In this document: piece after piece, positions 28,594 through 38,521 of the stretch | How the letters are laid out: every line of letters begins with the position of its first letter | Numbering within the stretch: the first letter of the stretch is position 1 | Source: R-RK-3 sp963842775 | GTDB taxonomy: Bacteria > Pseudomonadota > Alphaproteobacteria > Rhizobiales > Rhodomicrobiaceae | Length of the DNA stretch: 64,000 bases | Assembly (NCBI GenBank): GCA_963842775.1 | Contig: CAWJHQ010000006.1 | Span: 186,001-250,000, forward strand | Direction of reading: 5' to 3' | The notes under the pieces: generated by a model | The model's input: the letters and a program-made list of their open reading frames with translations, nothing else | What the model was told of the DNA's origin: nothing | Databases searched by the model: none | Translations under genes and position numbers: made by a program

Positions 28594-30296
28594 CTAATTG
28601 TCTTGTGAGACGGACGCCTTGCGCCGTTCCTCCTGCTTCAACTCGACCTTGGACAGCTTGCCGACGGCCGTGCGCGGCAGCGCCTCGCGGAATTCGAGCT
28701 GCGTCGGCATTTCATAGCGCCCGATCTTATCGTGCAGGAACTCATGCAACTCGCTGAGCGTGAAATCCGGCGCGCCCGTCTTGAGCTTGATGAACGCCTT
28801 TGCCGCCTCGCCTCGATAATTGTCGGGAACACCGATCGACCAACACTTCCTCAACGGACGGATGCTCGTAGATCGCCTGCTCGACCATCTGCGGGTAAAC
28901 GTTGAAGCCGCTTGAAACGATCATGTCCTTCTTGCGGTCGACAATGAAGAAGAAACCGTTCTCGTCCATATAGCCGATGTCGCCGGTGAGGAAATAGCCG
29001 TCGGCGAAGACGCTGGCAGTCTCCTCCGGGCTGGTTGAAATAACCCCGCGTAACATTGGGACCTTTGATGCGCAGTTCGCCGACCTCGCCGGGTTGAAGC
29101 TCGCGATGCGGATCGTCGAGGGCGACGATGCCCATTTCGACCCTAGGCATCGGCAAGCCGATGGTCGCCGGCGGGGGCGTGCCGTGTGAGGACGGAACGA
29201 AGGTGCCCGCGGGCGCGGTTTCGGTCATCCCCCAGCCGCCGCCGAGCTTGTGCCCGGTCAGCTTCTCGAAGCGCAGCTTCACATCGACCGGAAGCGGCGC
29301 GCCGCCCGACCCGCAAATGGTCAGCGACGACAGATCCCGCTGGGCGATGTCCGGACGGTTGGCCAGCGCGATCCACATGGTCGGCACGCCGGGAAATGAC
29401 GTGGCGCGATTGACTTCGATGTCGTGCAACGTCTGATCCACATCGAATCTGAGACGCAGCAGAATGAGGCCGCCGCGCACCAGGTTGCGCAGGAGTATCG
29501 TTGTCAGCGCATAGATGTGGAACAGCGGCAGCACGCCGATGACGATCTCTTCGCCCCTGGGCGTGCGTGGGTCCGCCGAAGATTCCGGCGTGACCGCGTC
29601 GTACATGTCGTAAATCGAAATCGTGGCGCTCAGATTGCCGTGGCTGAGCATCGCTCCCTTGGGGAGTCCGGTGGTGCCGCCGGTATATTGCAACAGGGCG
29701 ATGTCGTCCGGCGATGTTTCCGGCCAATGCCTCGGGCGCGGCGGCGCTTCGGCTACGAGGGTGTTGAACTTCACGACCCCCGGCCGGTCGGGAATCGGCA
29801 TCAGCGGAATTTGCGACGGCCCCCATTCCGCATCGTCGCCGACGATGACGAGATCGACCAGTTCCTGATCCAGCAGCTTCAGCGCATGTGGCAGCATGCC
29901 CGGAAAGTTGGTCGTCACGATGGTGCGCGCGCCACTGTCCTTGATCTTGTGCGCCAATTCCCGCTCGGCGTCGAGGGGACTGAGATGCACCAGCGTTGCG
30001 CCGGCCTTCAGCCCGGCGAAGAAGGAGATCGGATGCAAGGGGGTATTGGGCAGATACAGCGCAATCGGCTTTTCGCGATTATGTCCAAGCGCATAGAGCG
30101 CCGCGGCCGCATGCTCCACCCGATCGGCGAGTTCATCGAAGGTGAATTTGCGCCCACGAAATTCGAAGAAAGGCTTAGGTCCATGTTCGATCACCGCCTT
30201 GTCGAACATGGCCGGTATGGTGGTGATGTTGATCGGGGCATCCCAGCTGAGGCCGGGAGGATAGGATTTCTCCCAGTGGAACGGGCGCTTGCTCAT
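28594..30296 (-). CDS. Acyl-CoA synthetase (ANL superfamily), two +1 breaks
   Basis: About 567 residues. ATP loop YTGGTTGLPKGA, GWGMTETAP, TGDIGYMDENGFFFIVDR, SSGFNVYPQMVEQAIYEHP and the C-terminal catalytic lysine region TAVGKLSKVEL. Breaks near 29048 and 28848, each one extra base. ATG at 30296 lies just before the 3' end of the upstream multifunctional enzyme gene (stop at 30300). It resembles long-chain acyl-CoA ligases at about the same level as fadD at 9539, so it gives this cluster its own activating enzyme. Substrate not predicted. Confidence 0.87.
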
Positions 30297-30299
30297 AAA

Positions 30300-32434
30300 T
30301 CACCCCTTGGCGGAGAGAGAACCGAACCCTTTGCCCTCGCTCGCCAGCTTCGTCAGCAGCGGCGCGGGCTCCAGCGTCTTATCGCCGGTCTGGCTGGCAT
30401 AGAAGCGGAGGCGATCGGCGATGTGCTGCAAGCCGACAGTGTCGGCATAGTGCATCGGACCGCCGCGATAGACCGGCCAGCCATAGCCATAAACCCAGGT
30501 GACATCGATGTCGCCAGGGCGCATGGCGATGCCTTCCTCCAGGATGCGCGCGCCTTCGTTGATCATCGGATAAATCATCCGCTCGATGATCTCGTCCTTG
30601 GATATCGGGCGACGCTCGATGCCGAGCCGCTTCGAGGTCGCGACGATCAGCGCGTCGATCTCCGGGTCGGGGCGCGGCACGCGCGAGCCTTCCTCATAGA
30701 TGTAATAGCCTTTGCCGGTCTTCTGGCCGTAGCGGCCCATCTCATAGAGCGCATCGGAAATCTCCGCCTTCGCGCCGGTGCCTTGCCGCACGCGCCAGCC
30801 GACATCGATGCCGGCGAGGTCGCCCATGGCGAACGGACCCATCGGGAAGCCGAACTCGGCGATGGCCTGATCGACCTCCTGCGGCAGCGCGCCTTCGAGG
30901 ATGATGCGTTCGGCCTGGGTCGAGCGCCGGCCCAGCATGCGGTTGCCGATGAAGCCGAAGCAGACGCCGCTGATGACGCCGACCTTGCCGATGCGCCGTC
31001 CTGTTTCGACGGCCGTCTTCAGCGCCTCATGCGAGGTTGCCTTGCCGCGCACCGTTTCCAGGAGCTTCATCACATTGGCGGGCGAGAAGAAGTGCATGCC
31101 CACCACGTCGCCGGGACGGTTGGTGGCGCGGGCGATCTCGTCGACATCCAGCGTCGACGTATTGGTGGCGAGCACCGCGCCGGGCTTGGCGATCCGGTCG
31201 AGCTCGGCGAAAATCTTCTTCTTCAGCGCCATGTCCTCGAACACCGCTTCGATGATCATGTCGGCATCGGCGGCGGCTTCAAGGCCGATCGCGCCCTTGA
31301 TCAGGCCGAAGCGCTTCTCGGCCTGCTCGGGGGTCATGCCGCCCCTGGCCGCCGTCGCGCGGTAATTCTTTTCGATGACGCCGAGGCCGCGATCCAGCGC
31401 CGCCTGCTCCGTCTCGATGATGGTGACGGGGATGCCGACATTGGCGAAGCACATGGCGATGCCGCCGCCCATCGTGCCCGCGCCGATCACCGCCGCCTTC
31501 GACACATCGCGCGCCTTGGTCGTGGCGGGCATGTCGGGCACTTTCAGCGCCTCGCGTTCGGCGAAGAAGATGTGCCGCTGGGATTTGGACTGATCGCCTG
31601 TGACCAGCTTCATGAACAGCTCGCGCTCGCGCTTCATCCCCTCATCGAAGGGCAGGGTGAGGGCGTTGCGCACGGATTCGACGCAGGCCATCGGCGCTTC
31701 GAGGCCGCGCGCGCGTTTCGTCAGATTGCCGGCGGCTTCATTGAACGCCTTCTCATCGTAGACAAGCTTTTCGGAGCGGTCGCGCACGCGGATCAGCGCT
31801 CGGCTTTCCGCGACGACCTTGCGGGCGAATGCGCTTGCGCGTCCTCGACAACATCCTGGATGACCACACGCCCCTCCGCCGCCTTGGCAGGCGAGACGGC
31901 GTCGGCGCTACGGGAAAGCTCATCGACCAGACCGAGGTCCTTTGCCTTGGCCGCGCCGATCGGATCGCCGGTGACGATCATCTTCAGCGCTTCTTCCGCG
32001 CCGACAAGCCGCGGCAGGCGCTGCGTGCCGCCCGCTCCGGGGAGAATGCCTAGCTTCACTTCCGGCAGGCCGAGCCTGGCGCTTTCGGCCGCCACCCGGA
32101 AATGGCAGGCAAGCGCAACTTCAAGGCCGCCGCCGAGGGCGGTGCCGTGGATCGCGGCAACCGTAGGTTTATGAATTTCGTCGAGAAGGCTAAGCACCTC
32201 GTGAAGGCCGGGAGACTGCGGCGGCTTGCCGAATTCGGTGATGTCGGCGCCTGCGATAAAGGTGCGTCCCTTGCAGCCTATGACGATCGCCTTGATGCTC
32301 GCATCGTCCCGCGCAGCCTGCAAATTCTCGTAAAGACCTGAGCGAACTCCGTGGCTTAAGGCGTTGACCGGTGGATTGTCGACGAGAATGACGGCCACGT
32401 CGCCGTCGCGGTTCATTTCCACGAGCGTGGTCAA
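30300..32434 (-). CDS. fadB: Multifunctional enoyl-CoA hydratase/3-hydroxyacyl-CoA dehydrogenase (FadB, peroxisomal-type), two +1 insertions
   Basis: About 711 residues. Crotonase domain (residues 1-200) with AGADITEF, GTALGGGLEVALACHFR and LGLPEVKLGILPGAGGTQRLP, so both catalytic glutamates are present. The Rossmann motif VIGAGTMGGGIAM begins near residue 300, then HFFSPANVMKLLE and a long C-terminal domain (GYGWPVYRGGPMHYAD). Sequence style is that of the monomeric peroxisomal bifunctional enzyme rather than the FadJ-type gene at 1827. Two extra C residues at about 31820-31840 break the frame (EDAKRIRRKVVAESRAL when repaired). Chosen start is TTG at 32434, with GGAGGG 8 bp upstream; ATG at 32419 lacks such a site. 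Divergent from the IclR gene. Confidence 0.88.
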
Positions 32435-32493
32435 GAGCGATACCCTCCCCTGGGTTGTAGATTTTCGTGTTCGCGAAAGATTTTGTGCTGCGC

Positions 32494-32510
32494 ATTCCGC
32501 AATGCGAAAT
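32494..32510. promoter_or_regulatory. Candidate IclR operator between fadB and iclR
   Basis: 17-bp near-palindrome ATTCCGCAATGCGAAAT, symmetrical except at two positions, centred in the 144-bp divergent region. A second perfect 8-bp palindrome TTCGCGAA lies at 32470-32477. IclR-family proteins bind such dyads in divergent promoters. Likely controls both the degradation operon and the regulator/transport operon. Confidence 0.5.
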
Positions 32511-32578
32511 TCTATTCTGCATATTTGACACAAAGAGTAGGATGTGCTGCACTCCTTGTCAACGAAAGGGAGGAACAA

Positions 32579-33554
32579 GTGGCGCGCAGCCGATCCAAAG
32601 CTGTAGCGGCCCAGGACGACGCCCCGGAACTGTCCGGATGGGCGCGGCGTCCTGGCGATCGCCAATTTGTTGCGGCGCTGGCGCGCGGCCTGGAGGTGCT
32701 TCGCGCTTTTCGTCCCAATGACGGGTTGCTCGGCAATCTTGAGATCGCTGAACGGACAAATTTGCCGAGGCCGACTGTCACGCGGCTTACCTACACGCTC
32801 ACCAAATTAGGCTATCTAACCTACCTCGAACGCCTTGGCCGCTACAAGCTCGCTCCGGCAGCATTGTCGATCGGCTACGCGGCAATGGCCAATTTCCGCA
32901 TCCGCGAAGTCGCCCGTCCGTTCATGCAGGCCATGGCGGAGGAAGCGTCGGCATCGGTTGCGCTCGGCGGGCCGGACCGGCTGAGCATGGTCTATATCGG
33001 GCACTGCCGATCGGAGAGCCAGGGGATCGGGGTGCGGCTCGATGTCGGCTCCCGGCTGCCCGATGGCCACGAGCGCCATGGGCCGCGCCTATCTCGCCGC
33101 CTTGTCCGAGCCCGATCGCGACGAGATGTTCGAACTCATCCGCCACAGAGCCGGCGCCGATTGGCCCAAGATCAGGGCGTCAATCGAGGAAGGGATCGAG
33201 CAGGTTGCCACACACGGTTTCGCCATGTCGGTGGGGGAGTGGCAACAGGACGTTAATGGCGTCGGCGTACCGTTCGTGCCTGATGATGGCTCAGGAATTC
33301 TAGCGTTCAATTGCGGCGCGCCGGCGTTCCGTCTCGACCGGGAAAGACTCCAGAGCGAACTGGGGCCGCGGCTTGTCGCCATGGTCAATGCGATCTCCCG
33401 CATCCTGTCGGGAACGGGCATGGATTTCGACATTCGCAACTATCAGGAGCCCGTTTTCTCGGGTGGGGATCAGGGAGGAGAGAATGGACATGCGCAGGGG
33501 AAGGGCAATCGCCCCAAGGCCGCCAGCCGCGGCGCCCGACAGACCGGCGATTGA
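32579..33554 (+). CDS. IclR-family transcriptional regulator, at least one +1 break
   Basis: About 325 residues. N-terminal winged helix (FVAALARGLEVLRAF, then TNLPRPTVTRLTYTLTKLGYL) followed by the IclR effector-binding domain (PFMQAMAEEASASVAL, ATSAMGRAYLAAL, NGVGVPFV). One extra base near 33066 (CTGCCCGATGGCC) separates the two halves. GTG at 32579 follows GGGAGG. As written it ends at 33554, but another +1 shift near 33460 would end it at 33588, overlapping livG in an ATGA. It lies divergent to fadB and upstream of the liv genes, so it should sense an acid or CoA thioester handled by this region. Confidence 0.85.
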
Positions 33555-33588
33555 CGCGTTCGTCCGCACGCAGCTGGAGCGCCAATGA
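33484..33588 (+). CDS. Possible small ORF or true C-terminus of the IclR regulator
   Basis: ATG at 33484 has a strong ribosome site (GGGAGGAGAGA) and encodes 34 residues rich in Arg, Pro and Ala, ending in a TGA that overlaps the livG start (ATGA). It could be a leader peptide coupling translation to livG. Alternatively, given the many insertion errors, the same frame may be the genuine tail of the IclR protein. Confidence 0.3.
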   Translation: MDMRRGRAIAPRPPAAAPDRPAIDAFVRTQLERQ

Positions 33589-34382
33589 ATCCGCGGACGA
33601 ATGGCGCGGCCTATCCGCCGCTATTGGAAGTCAAGGACGTTGCCGTGCGTTTTGGCGGCATCGTCGCACTCGCGGGGGTGTCGTTCAATCTCGCGCGTGG
33701 TCAGATTTTGGGTTTGATCGGCCCGAACGGGGCGGGCAAGACGACCCTCTTCAACTGTCTGTCGCGTCTCTATCAGCCGAGTTCCGGCGATATTCTGTTT
33801 GAAGGCAAGTCGATCCTGGCAAGGCCTGCGCACCGTATCGCGGAAATCGGGATCGGACGCACGTTCCAGAATGTGGCGCTATTCGACCGGCTGACGGTCC
33901 TGCAGAACGTCATGATCGGCGGGCACACGCGCGACAAGAGCGATTATCTGAGCGACGCCCTGGCGCTGCCCTGGGTCACGCGGCAGGACGCCGAATTGCG
34001 GCGCAAGTCCATAAAGGTGCTGGCCGATCTCGGGCTCGAAGGCGAAGCCAATCGTCCGGTGCAAGGCATGCCTTTCGGCACGCGCAAGCGCGTTGAACTG
34101 GCGCGCGCGCTGGTCGCCAAGCCCAAGCTCATTCTCCTCGACGAGCCGGCGGGCGGTCTCAATCATGACGAACTCGGTGATCTCGCCCGGCTGATCCGCC
34201 ATATTCGCGACGATCTCGGCGTCACCGTGCTGCTGGTCGAGCATCATATGAGCCTCGTCATGTCGATTTCCGACTGCGTGGTCGTCCTCAATTTCGGTCA
34301 GAAGATCGCCGAAGGCACGCCCGCCGAGGTGCAGCAGCACCCGGAAGTGATCCAGGCCTATCTTGGGAGCGCGGCGGCATGA
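33585..34382 (+). CDS. livG: Branched-chain-amino-acid-type ABC transporter ATP-binding protein LivG
   Basis: 265 residues. Walker A GPNGAGKTT near residue 47, signature-region variant GTRKRVELARAL, Walker B LILLDEPAGGL, and the H-loop histidine in LLVEHHM. LivG-type insert sequences (ARPAHRIAEIGIGRTFQN) identify the subfamily. First of five transport genes. In this context, beside acid-degradation genes, such systems often import aromatic or other organic acids, amides or amino acids. Confidence 0.9.
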   Translation: MNPRTNGAAYPPLLEVKDVAVRFGGIVALAGVSFNLARGQILGLIGPNGAGKTTLFNCLSRLYQPSSGDILFEGKSILARPAHRIAEIGIGRTFQNVALFDRLTVLQNVMIGGHTRDKSDYLSDALALPWVTRQDAELRRKSIKVLADLGLEGEANRPVQGMPFGTRKRVELARALVAKPKLILLDEPAGGLNHDELGDLARLIRHIRDDLGVTVLLVEHHMSLVMSISDCVVVLNFGQKIAEGTPAEVQQHPEVIQAYLGSAAA

Positions 34383-35092
34383 GTTCACTTCTCGAAGTCA
34401 AGAACCTCAAGGCCTATTACGGGCCGATCGAAGTATTGCACGGCATCGATTTCAATTTGCCGGTCGGCGGCGTCGCCACGCTTCTGGGAGCCAACGGCGC
34501 GGGCAAGACCACCACCCTGCGCGCGCTTTCCGGAATGGTGAGATCGGCCGGCGAAGTCACCTTCGACGGACGCTCGATCGGAGGGCGCTCGACCGAGGAC
34601 GTCGTGCGTCTCGGCATTGCCCATGTCCCCGAAGGCCGCGGCACGTTCGTGACATTGTCGGTCGAGGAGAATCTGAAGCTCGGCGCCATCATCCGCTCGG
34701 ACAAGAAAGCCGTCGCGGAGGATATGGAGCGGTGCTTCTCCTATTTCCCCATCCTGAAGCAGCGCGTCCATCAGCAGGCCGGGCTTTTGTCCGGTGGCGA
34801 GCAGCAGATGCTGGCTGTCGCGCGAGCGCTGATGCTCCGGCCGCGCATGATGCTTCTCGATGAACCCTCATTCGGGCTTGCCCCGCTTGTCGTCCGTGAG
34901 CTGTTTCAAATCCTGGCCACCATCAACAGGGCCGAGAAGGTCTCCATGCTGATCGTCGAGCAGAACGCATCGCTGGCGCTGGAGCTTGCCACCGACGCCT
35001 ATCTGCTGGAGACGGGCAACATCGTCCTTTCCGGCGCGGCCAAGGACATCAGCGCCGATGAGAGCATCCGGCAATCCTATCTCGGATATTAG
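34379..35092 (+). CDS. livF: ABC transporter ATP-binding protein LivF
   Basis: 237 residues. Walker A GANGAGKTT, ABC signature LLSGGEQQMLAVARAL, Walker B MMLLDEPSFGLAP, switch region LIVEQNASLAL. The start overlaps the livG stop by four bases. Second ATPase of the heterodimer that powers the importer. Confidence 0.92.
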   Translation: MSSLLEVKNLKAYYGPIEVLHGIDFNLPVGGVATLLGANGAGKTTTLRALSGMVRSAGEVTFDGRSIGGRSTEDVVRLGIAHVPEGRGTFVTLSVEENLKLGAIIRSDKKAVAEDMERCFSYFPILKQRVHQQAGLLSGGEQQMLAVARALMLRPRMMLLDEPSFGLAPLVVRELFQILATINRAEKVSMLIVEQNASLALELATDAYLLETGNIVLSGAAKDISADESIRQSYLGY

Positions 35093-35103
35093 GAAGTACG
35101 CGA

Positions 35104-35982
35104 ATGGAGCTTTTCATTCAGCAGGTCCTGTCGGGCGTCTCGAACGGCGCAATCTATGCGACCGTGGCGCTGGCCATCGTGATGATCTACCAGGCTATCC
35201 ATCATCTCAATTTCGCCCAGGGCGAGATGGCGATGTTCTCCACCTTCATCGCCTGGCAGCTCATGCAGTGGGGCCTGCCCTTCTGGGCGGCGTTCCCGAT
35301 CACCGTAGCCCTTTCGTTCATCGGCGGCGTGGCGATCGAGCGTATCTTGATGCGGCCGATCGAACATGCACCGGTGCTGACGCATATCGTCATGTTCATC
35401 GCGCTATTTGCGATCCTGAACAGCCTGGCCGGGTTCATTTGGGATTTCACCATCAAGCCCTTCCCGACGCCTTTCGGTACGTCGTCTGTCCTCGGCAACG
35501 GGCTGCTCAGCGCGCATCAGGCGGGGATGATCGTGGTCACGCTTTTCATGCTGCTGCTGCTGTTCATATTCTTCCGCTATACGAATACGGGCCTCGCCAT
35601 GCGCGCCGCCGCCGCCAATCCGGATTCGGCGCGCCTGGTCGGGATCCGCGTCGGCTGGACGACTGCGCTGGGCTGGGGGATGGCCGCCGCCATCGGCGCG
35701 GTGGCGGGGATGCTGATTGCTCCGGTCGTCTTTCTTGAGCCGAACATGATGCTGACCATCCTGCTCTATGGCTTCGCCGGAGCGGTGCTGGGCGGCCTGA
35801 CAAGCCCAGGGGGCGCGGTGCTCGGCGGCATTCTCGTGGGCATCGCCGAAAATATGGCCGGGGCTTATATCCCGGTGGTCGGTGCGGAACTCAAGCTGCC
35901 CATCGCGCTCGTTCTCATTGTCGCGGTGCTCGTCGTGAAGCCTAGCGGTCTGCTCGGCCGTGCAACTGTTCAGCGGGTGTGA
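35104..35982 (+). CDS. livH: ABC transporter permease LivH
   Basis: 292 residues, eight hydrophobic segments. N-terminal VSNGAIYATVALAIVMIYQ and HHLNFAQGEMAMFS are LivH signatures; the coupling-helix area is AAAANPDSARLVGI, and GLTSPGGAVLGGILVGIAENM lies near the end. Twelve bases after livF; the stop overlaps the livM start. Confidence 0.92.
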   Translation: MELFIQQVLSGVSNGAIYATVALAIVMIYQAIHHLNFAQGEMAMFSTFIAWQLMQWGLPFWAAFPITVALSFIGGVAIERILMRPIEHAPVLTHIVMFIALFAILNSLAGFIWDFTIKPFPTPFGTSSVLGNGLLSAHQAGMIVVTLFMLLLLFIFFRYTNTGLAMRAAAANPDSARLVGIRVGWTTALGWGMAAAIGAVAGMLIAPVVFLEPNMMLTILLYGFAGAVLGGLTSPGGAVLGGILVGIAENMAGAYIPVVGAELKLPIALVLIVAVLVVKPSGLLGRATVQRV

Positions 35983-37019
35983 CCATGGCGATCAACGAAA
36001 ACATCAAATTCGATGCGGCGCTGGACGAAGCGATCGACGCCTCTCCGGCCGTGGCCTCGCAGAAACGGCAGAGCATCAACAACGCCATTCTGCTGATGCT
36101 TGTGGTGATCGCCGCCGCCGCCCCCTTCGTTCTGCAGGGATTCATCGTTTTCCAGATCACCATGGTCTTCGTCTATGCGATCGCGATCATGGGACTCAAT
36201 CTGCTGACCGGCTTCAACGGGCAGTTTTCGTTGGGGCACAGCGCGTTCTTCGCGATAGGGGCGTATACGGCCGCAATCCTGATGGATCAGTTCAGCGTGC
36301 CTTATTACCTGACCTTGCCGATCGCCGGGATCGTCGCCTTCGTGGCGGGCTTTCTGTTCGGTCTGCCGGCGCTGCGGCTGGAGTCGATCTATCTGGCGCT
36401 CGCAACCTTCGCGCTGGCGGTGGCGATGCCGCAGCTCTTGAAGCTGACGCCGATCGAACACTGGACCGGCGGCGTTCAGGGTGTCCTCGTCCTGAAGCCC
36501 GATCCGCCCTTCGGACTGCCGATCAGCCAGGATCAGTGGCTCTATCTGTTTACGATGGCGGTCGGCCTGCTGCTTTATCTGGCTGCGCGGAACCTGATTA
36601 CCAGCCGTACCGGCAGGGCGATGCAGGCGATCCGCGACAACCCGATCGCGGCACGCGCCATGGGCGTGAACATCTCGCTTTATAAAACCCTGACTTTCGG
36701 GGTCAGCGCGCTCTACACCGGCATCGCCGGAGCGCTGTCCGCCATCGTCGTGCAATTCGTCTCGCCCGACAGCTTCACGCTGGTGCTCGCCGTCGCCTTC
36801 CTGGTCGGGATGGTGATCGGCGGCGTCGGCTGGCTTCCCGGTTCGCTCCTGGGCGGTGCATTCATTCTGTTCGTTCCCAACATCGCCGAAGGCATCTCAA
36901 AGGGGCTCTCCGGCGCTGTCTACGGCGTGATCCTGCTCCTCATCATTTATCTCATGCCGTCAGGGGCGGGAGGACTGTTGCTGAAGACAGTTCAGTATCT
37001 TGGTAGAAGGAGGAAATGA
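35979..37019 (+). CDS. livM: ABC transporter permease LivM
   Basis: 346 residues, about ten membrane helices. LivM motifs NLLTGFNGQFSLGHSAFFAIGAY and AIRDNPIAARAMGVN. The ~45-residue polar N-terminus before the first helix (DAALDEAIDASPAVAS) is longer than usual. GTG at 35979 overlaps the livH stop (GTGA); ATG at 35985 is the alternative start. Confidence 0.92.
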   Translation: MTMAINENIKFDAALDEAIDASPAVASQKRQSINNAILLMLVVIAAAAPFVLQGFIVFQITMVFVYAIAIMGLNLLTGFNGQFSLGHSAFFAIGAYTAAILMDQFSVPYYLTLPIAGIVAFVAGFLFGLPALRLESIYLALATFALAVAMPQLLKLTPIEHWTGGVQGVLVLKPDPPFGLPISQDQWLYLFTMAVGLLLYLAARNLITSRTGRAMQAIRDNPIAARAMGVNISLYKTLTFGVSALYTGIAGALSAIVVQFVSPDSFTLVLAVAFLVGMVIGGVGWLPGSLLGGAFILFVPNIAEGISKGLSGAVYGVILLLIIYLMPSGAGGLLLKTVQYLGRRRK

Positions 37020-37022
37020 AGC

Positions 37023-38232
37023 ATGGCAATTGGAAAACGTCACATTCTGGCCTTGGCCGCCGGCGCATTCGCGCTCGCAGCCACGCCGGCTCTCGCCGAC
37101 ACCGTGGGCGTGACCGATAAAGAGATCAAGATCGGCAATATCAACCCGTATAGCGGTCCGGCTTCGGCCTATGGCACGATCGGGAAGACGATCGAGGCCT
37201 ATTTCAAGAAGATCAACGAAGAAGGCGGCATCAACGGCCGTAAGATCAACTTCATCTCCTATGATGACGCCTACAGCCCGCCGAAAGCGGTCGAGCAGGC
37301 CAGAAAGCTCGTAGAGAGCGATCAGGTTGCGTTCATCTTCCAATCGCTCGGCACGCCGTCCAACTCGGCTATTCATAAATATATGAACAGCAAGAAGGTG
37401 CCGCAGCTCTTCGTCGCGACCGGCGCCACCAAGTGGGACGATCCCAAGGACAGTCCCTGGACCATGGGCTGGCAGCCTAACTACCAGACCGAAGGCAAGA
37501 TCTACGCCAAATACATCCTGGATAATTATGCCAATGGGAAGATCGGCGTTCTCTTCCAGAACGACGATTACGGCAAGGACCTGCTTAAGGGCCTGAAGGA
37601 CGGCCTCGGCGCCAAGGCGTCGATGATCATCTCGGAAGTGCCCTATGAGGTCTCCGTGCCGACGATCGATCCGCAGATCGTGCAGCTGAAAGGCTCCGGC
37701 GCTGACATTCTCATCACGATTGCCACGCCGAAGTTCGCCGCGCAGGCCATCCGCAAGGTTGCCGAGCTCGGCTGGAAGCCCACACACTTCCTGAACAACG
37801 TCGCGATTTCCGTCGGCGGCGTGCTGAAGCCGGCTGGTATTGAGAACGCCAAGGACATTCTGTCCACCGGCTATCTGAAGGACCAGACCGACCCTGCCGC
37901 CAAGGACGACCCGGCGTTCAAGGAATGGGGCGCATTCATGGATAAATATTATCCTGACGGCAACAAGCTCGACGGCTCGACCGTGTTCGGCTACGCGCGC
38001 CGCGCAGACGATGGTCCAGGTGCTGAAGCAGTGCGGCAATGATCTCTCGCGCGAGAACGTCATGAAGCAGGCGGCCAGTCTGAAGGACTTCTCGCTCGGC
38101 GTGCTCATTGACGGCATCAAGATCAACACCAGCGCAACCGATTTCGCACCCATCGAGCAATTGCAGATGCAGAAGTTCACTGGCGAGAAGTGGGAGCGCT
38201 TCGGCCCCGTCCTCAGCGGCGAGACCAGCTAG
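37023..38232 (+). CDS. ABC transporter periplasmic substrate-binding protein (LivK/Leu-Ile-Val-binding family), one +1 break
   Basis: About 402 residues. Sec signal peptide ending TPALA, then the type I periplasmic-binding fold (EIKIGNINPYSGPASAYG, INGRKINFISYDDAYSPPKAVEQ, FQNDDYGKDLLKGLKDGL). One extra G near 38000 (TACGCGCGCCGCGC) shifts the frame; the rest continues AQTMVQVLKQCG to TAG at 38230. ATG at 37023, three bases after livM. This branch of the family, next to CoA ligase and beta-oxidation genes, generally binds aromatic or organic acids rather than leucine; the ligand is not determined. Confidence 0.88.
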
Positions 38233-38286
38233 TCCAAGGTCCGCGGCCGGTCAGAATACCGGATCAACCGCACCGTCAGAATTTTG

Positions 38287-38320
38287 CGGGTGGGGCGTAT
38301 TCATCGCTCCACCCGTTTTT
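38287..38320 (+). terminator. Rho-independent terminator after the liv operon
   Basis: 11-bp stem CGGGTGGGGCG/CGCTCCACCCG (one G-U pair in RNA), 7-base loop, followed by TTTTT. It lies 55 bp after the binding-protein stop. The rest of the 290 bp up to the PBP gene shows no coding sequence. Confidence 0.85.
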
Positions 38321-38521
38321 ATGCGCGGCCCCGTCATCAAAAAATGAATCACGCCGTATTGAACCCGTCTTCGGAGTGTTATCGTTATTGATATGGCGCT
38401 ACGCTGCGAAGTGGGCCCTGGCGAGATGTGCATGTTGCCGTCAAACTCAGCCTTTAAGGTTTCCCGCGGCGGTTGATTCGCATATCTATAGAGCAAGCTT
38501 GACTGTTGCAGGGGGCCGACC

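Noticed and set aside
29424..32174. 916-codon plus-strand open frame
   Set aside because: It lies wholly opposite the acyl-CoA ligase and FadB genes and shows no domain, so it is a GC-rich shadow.
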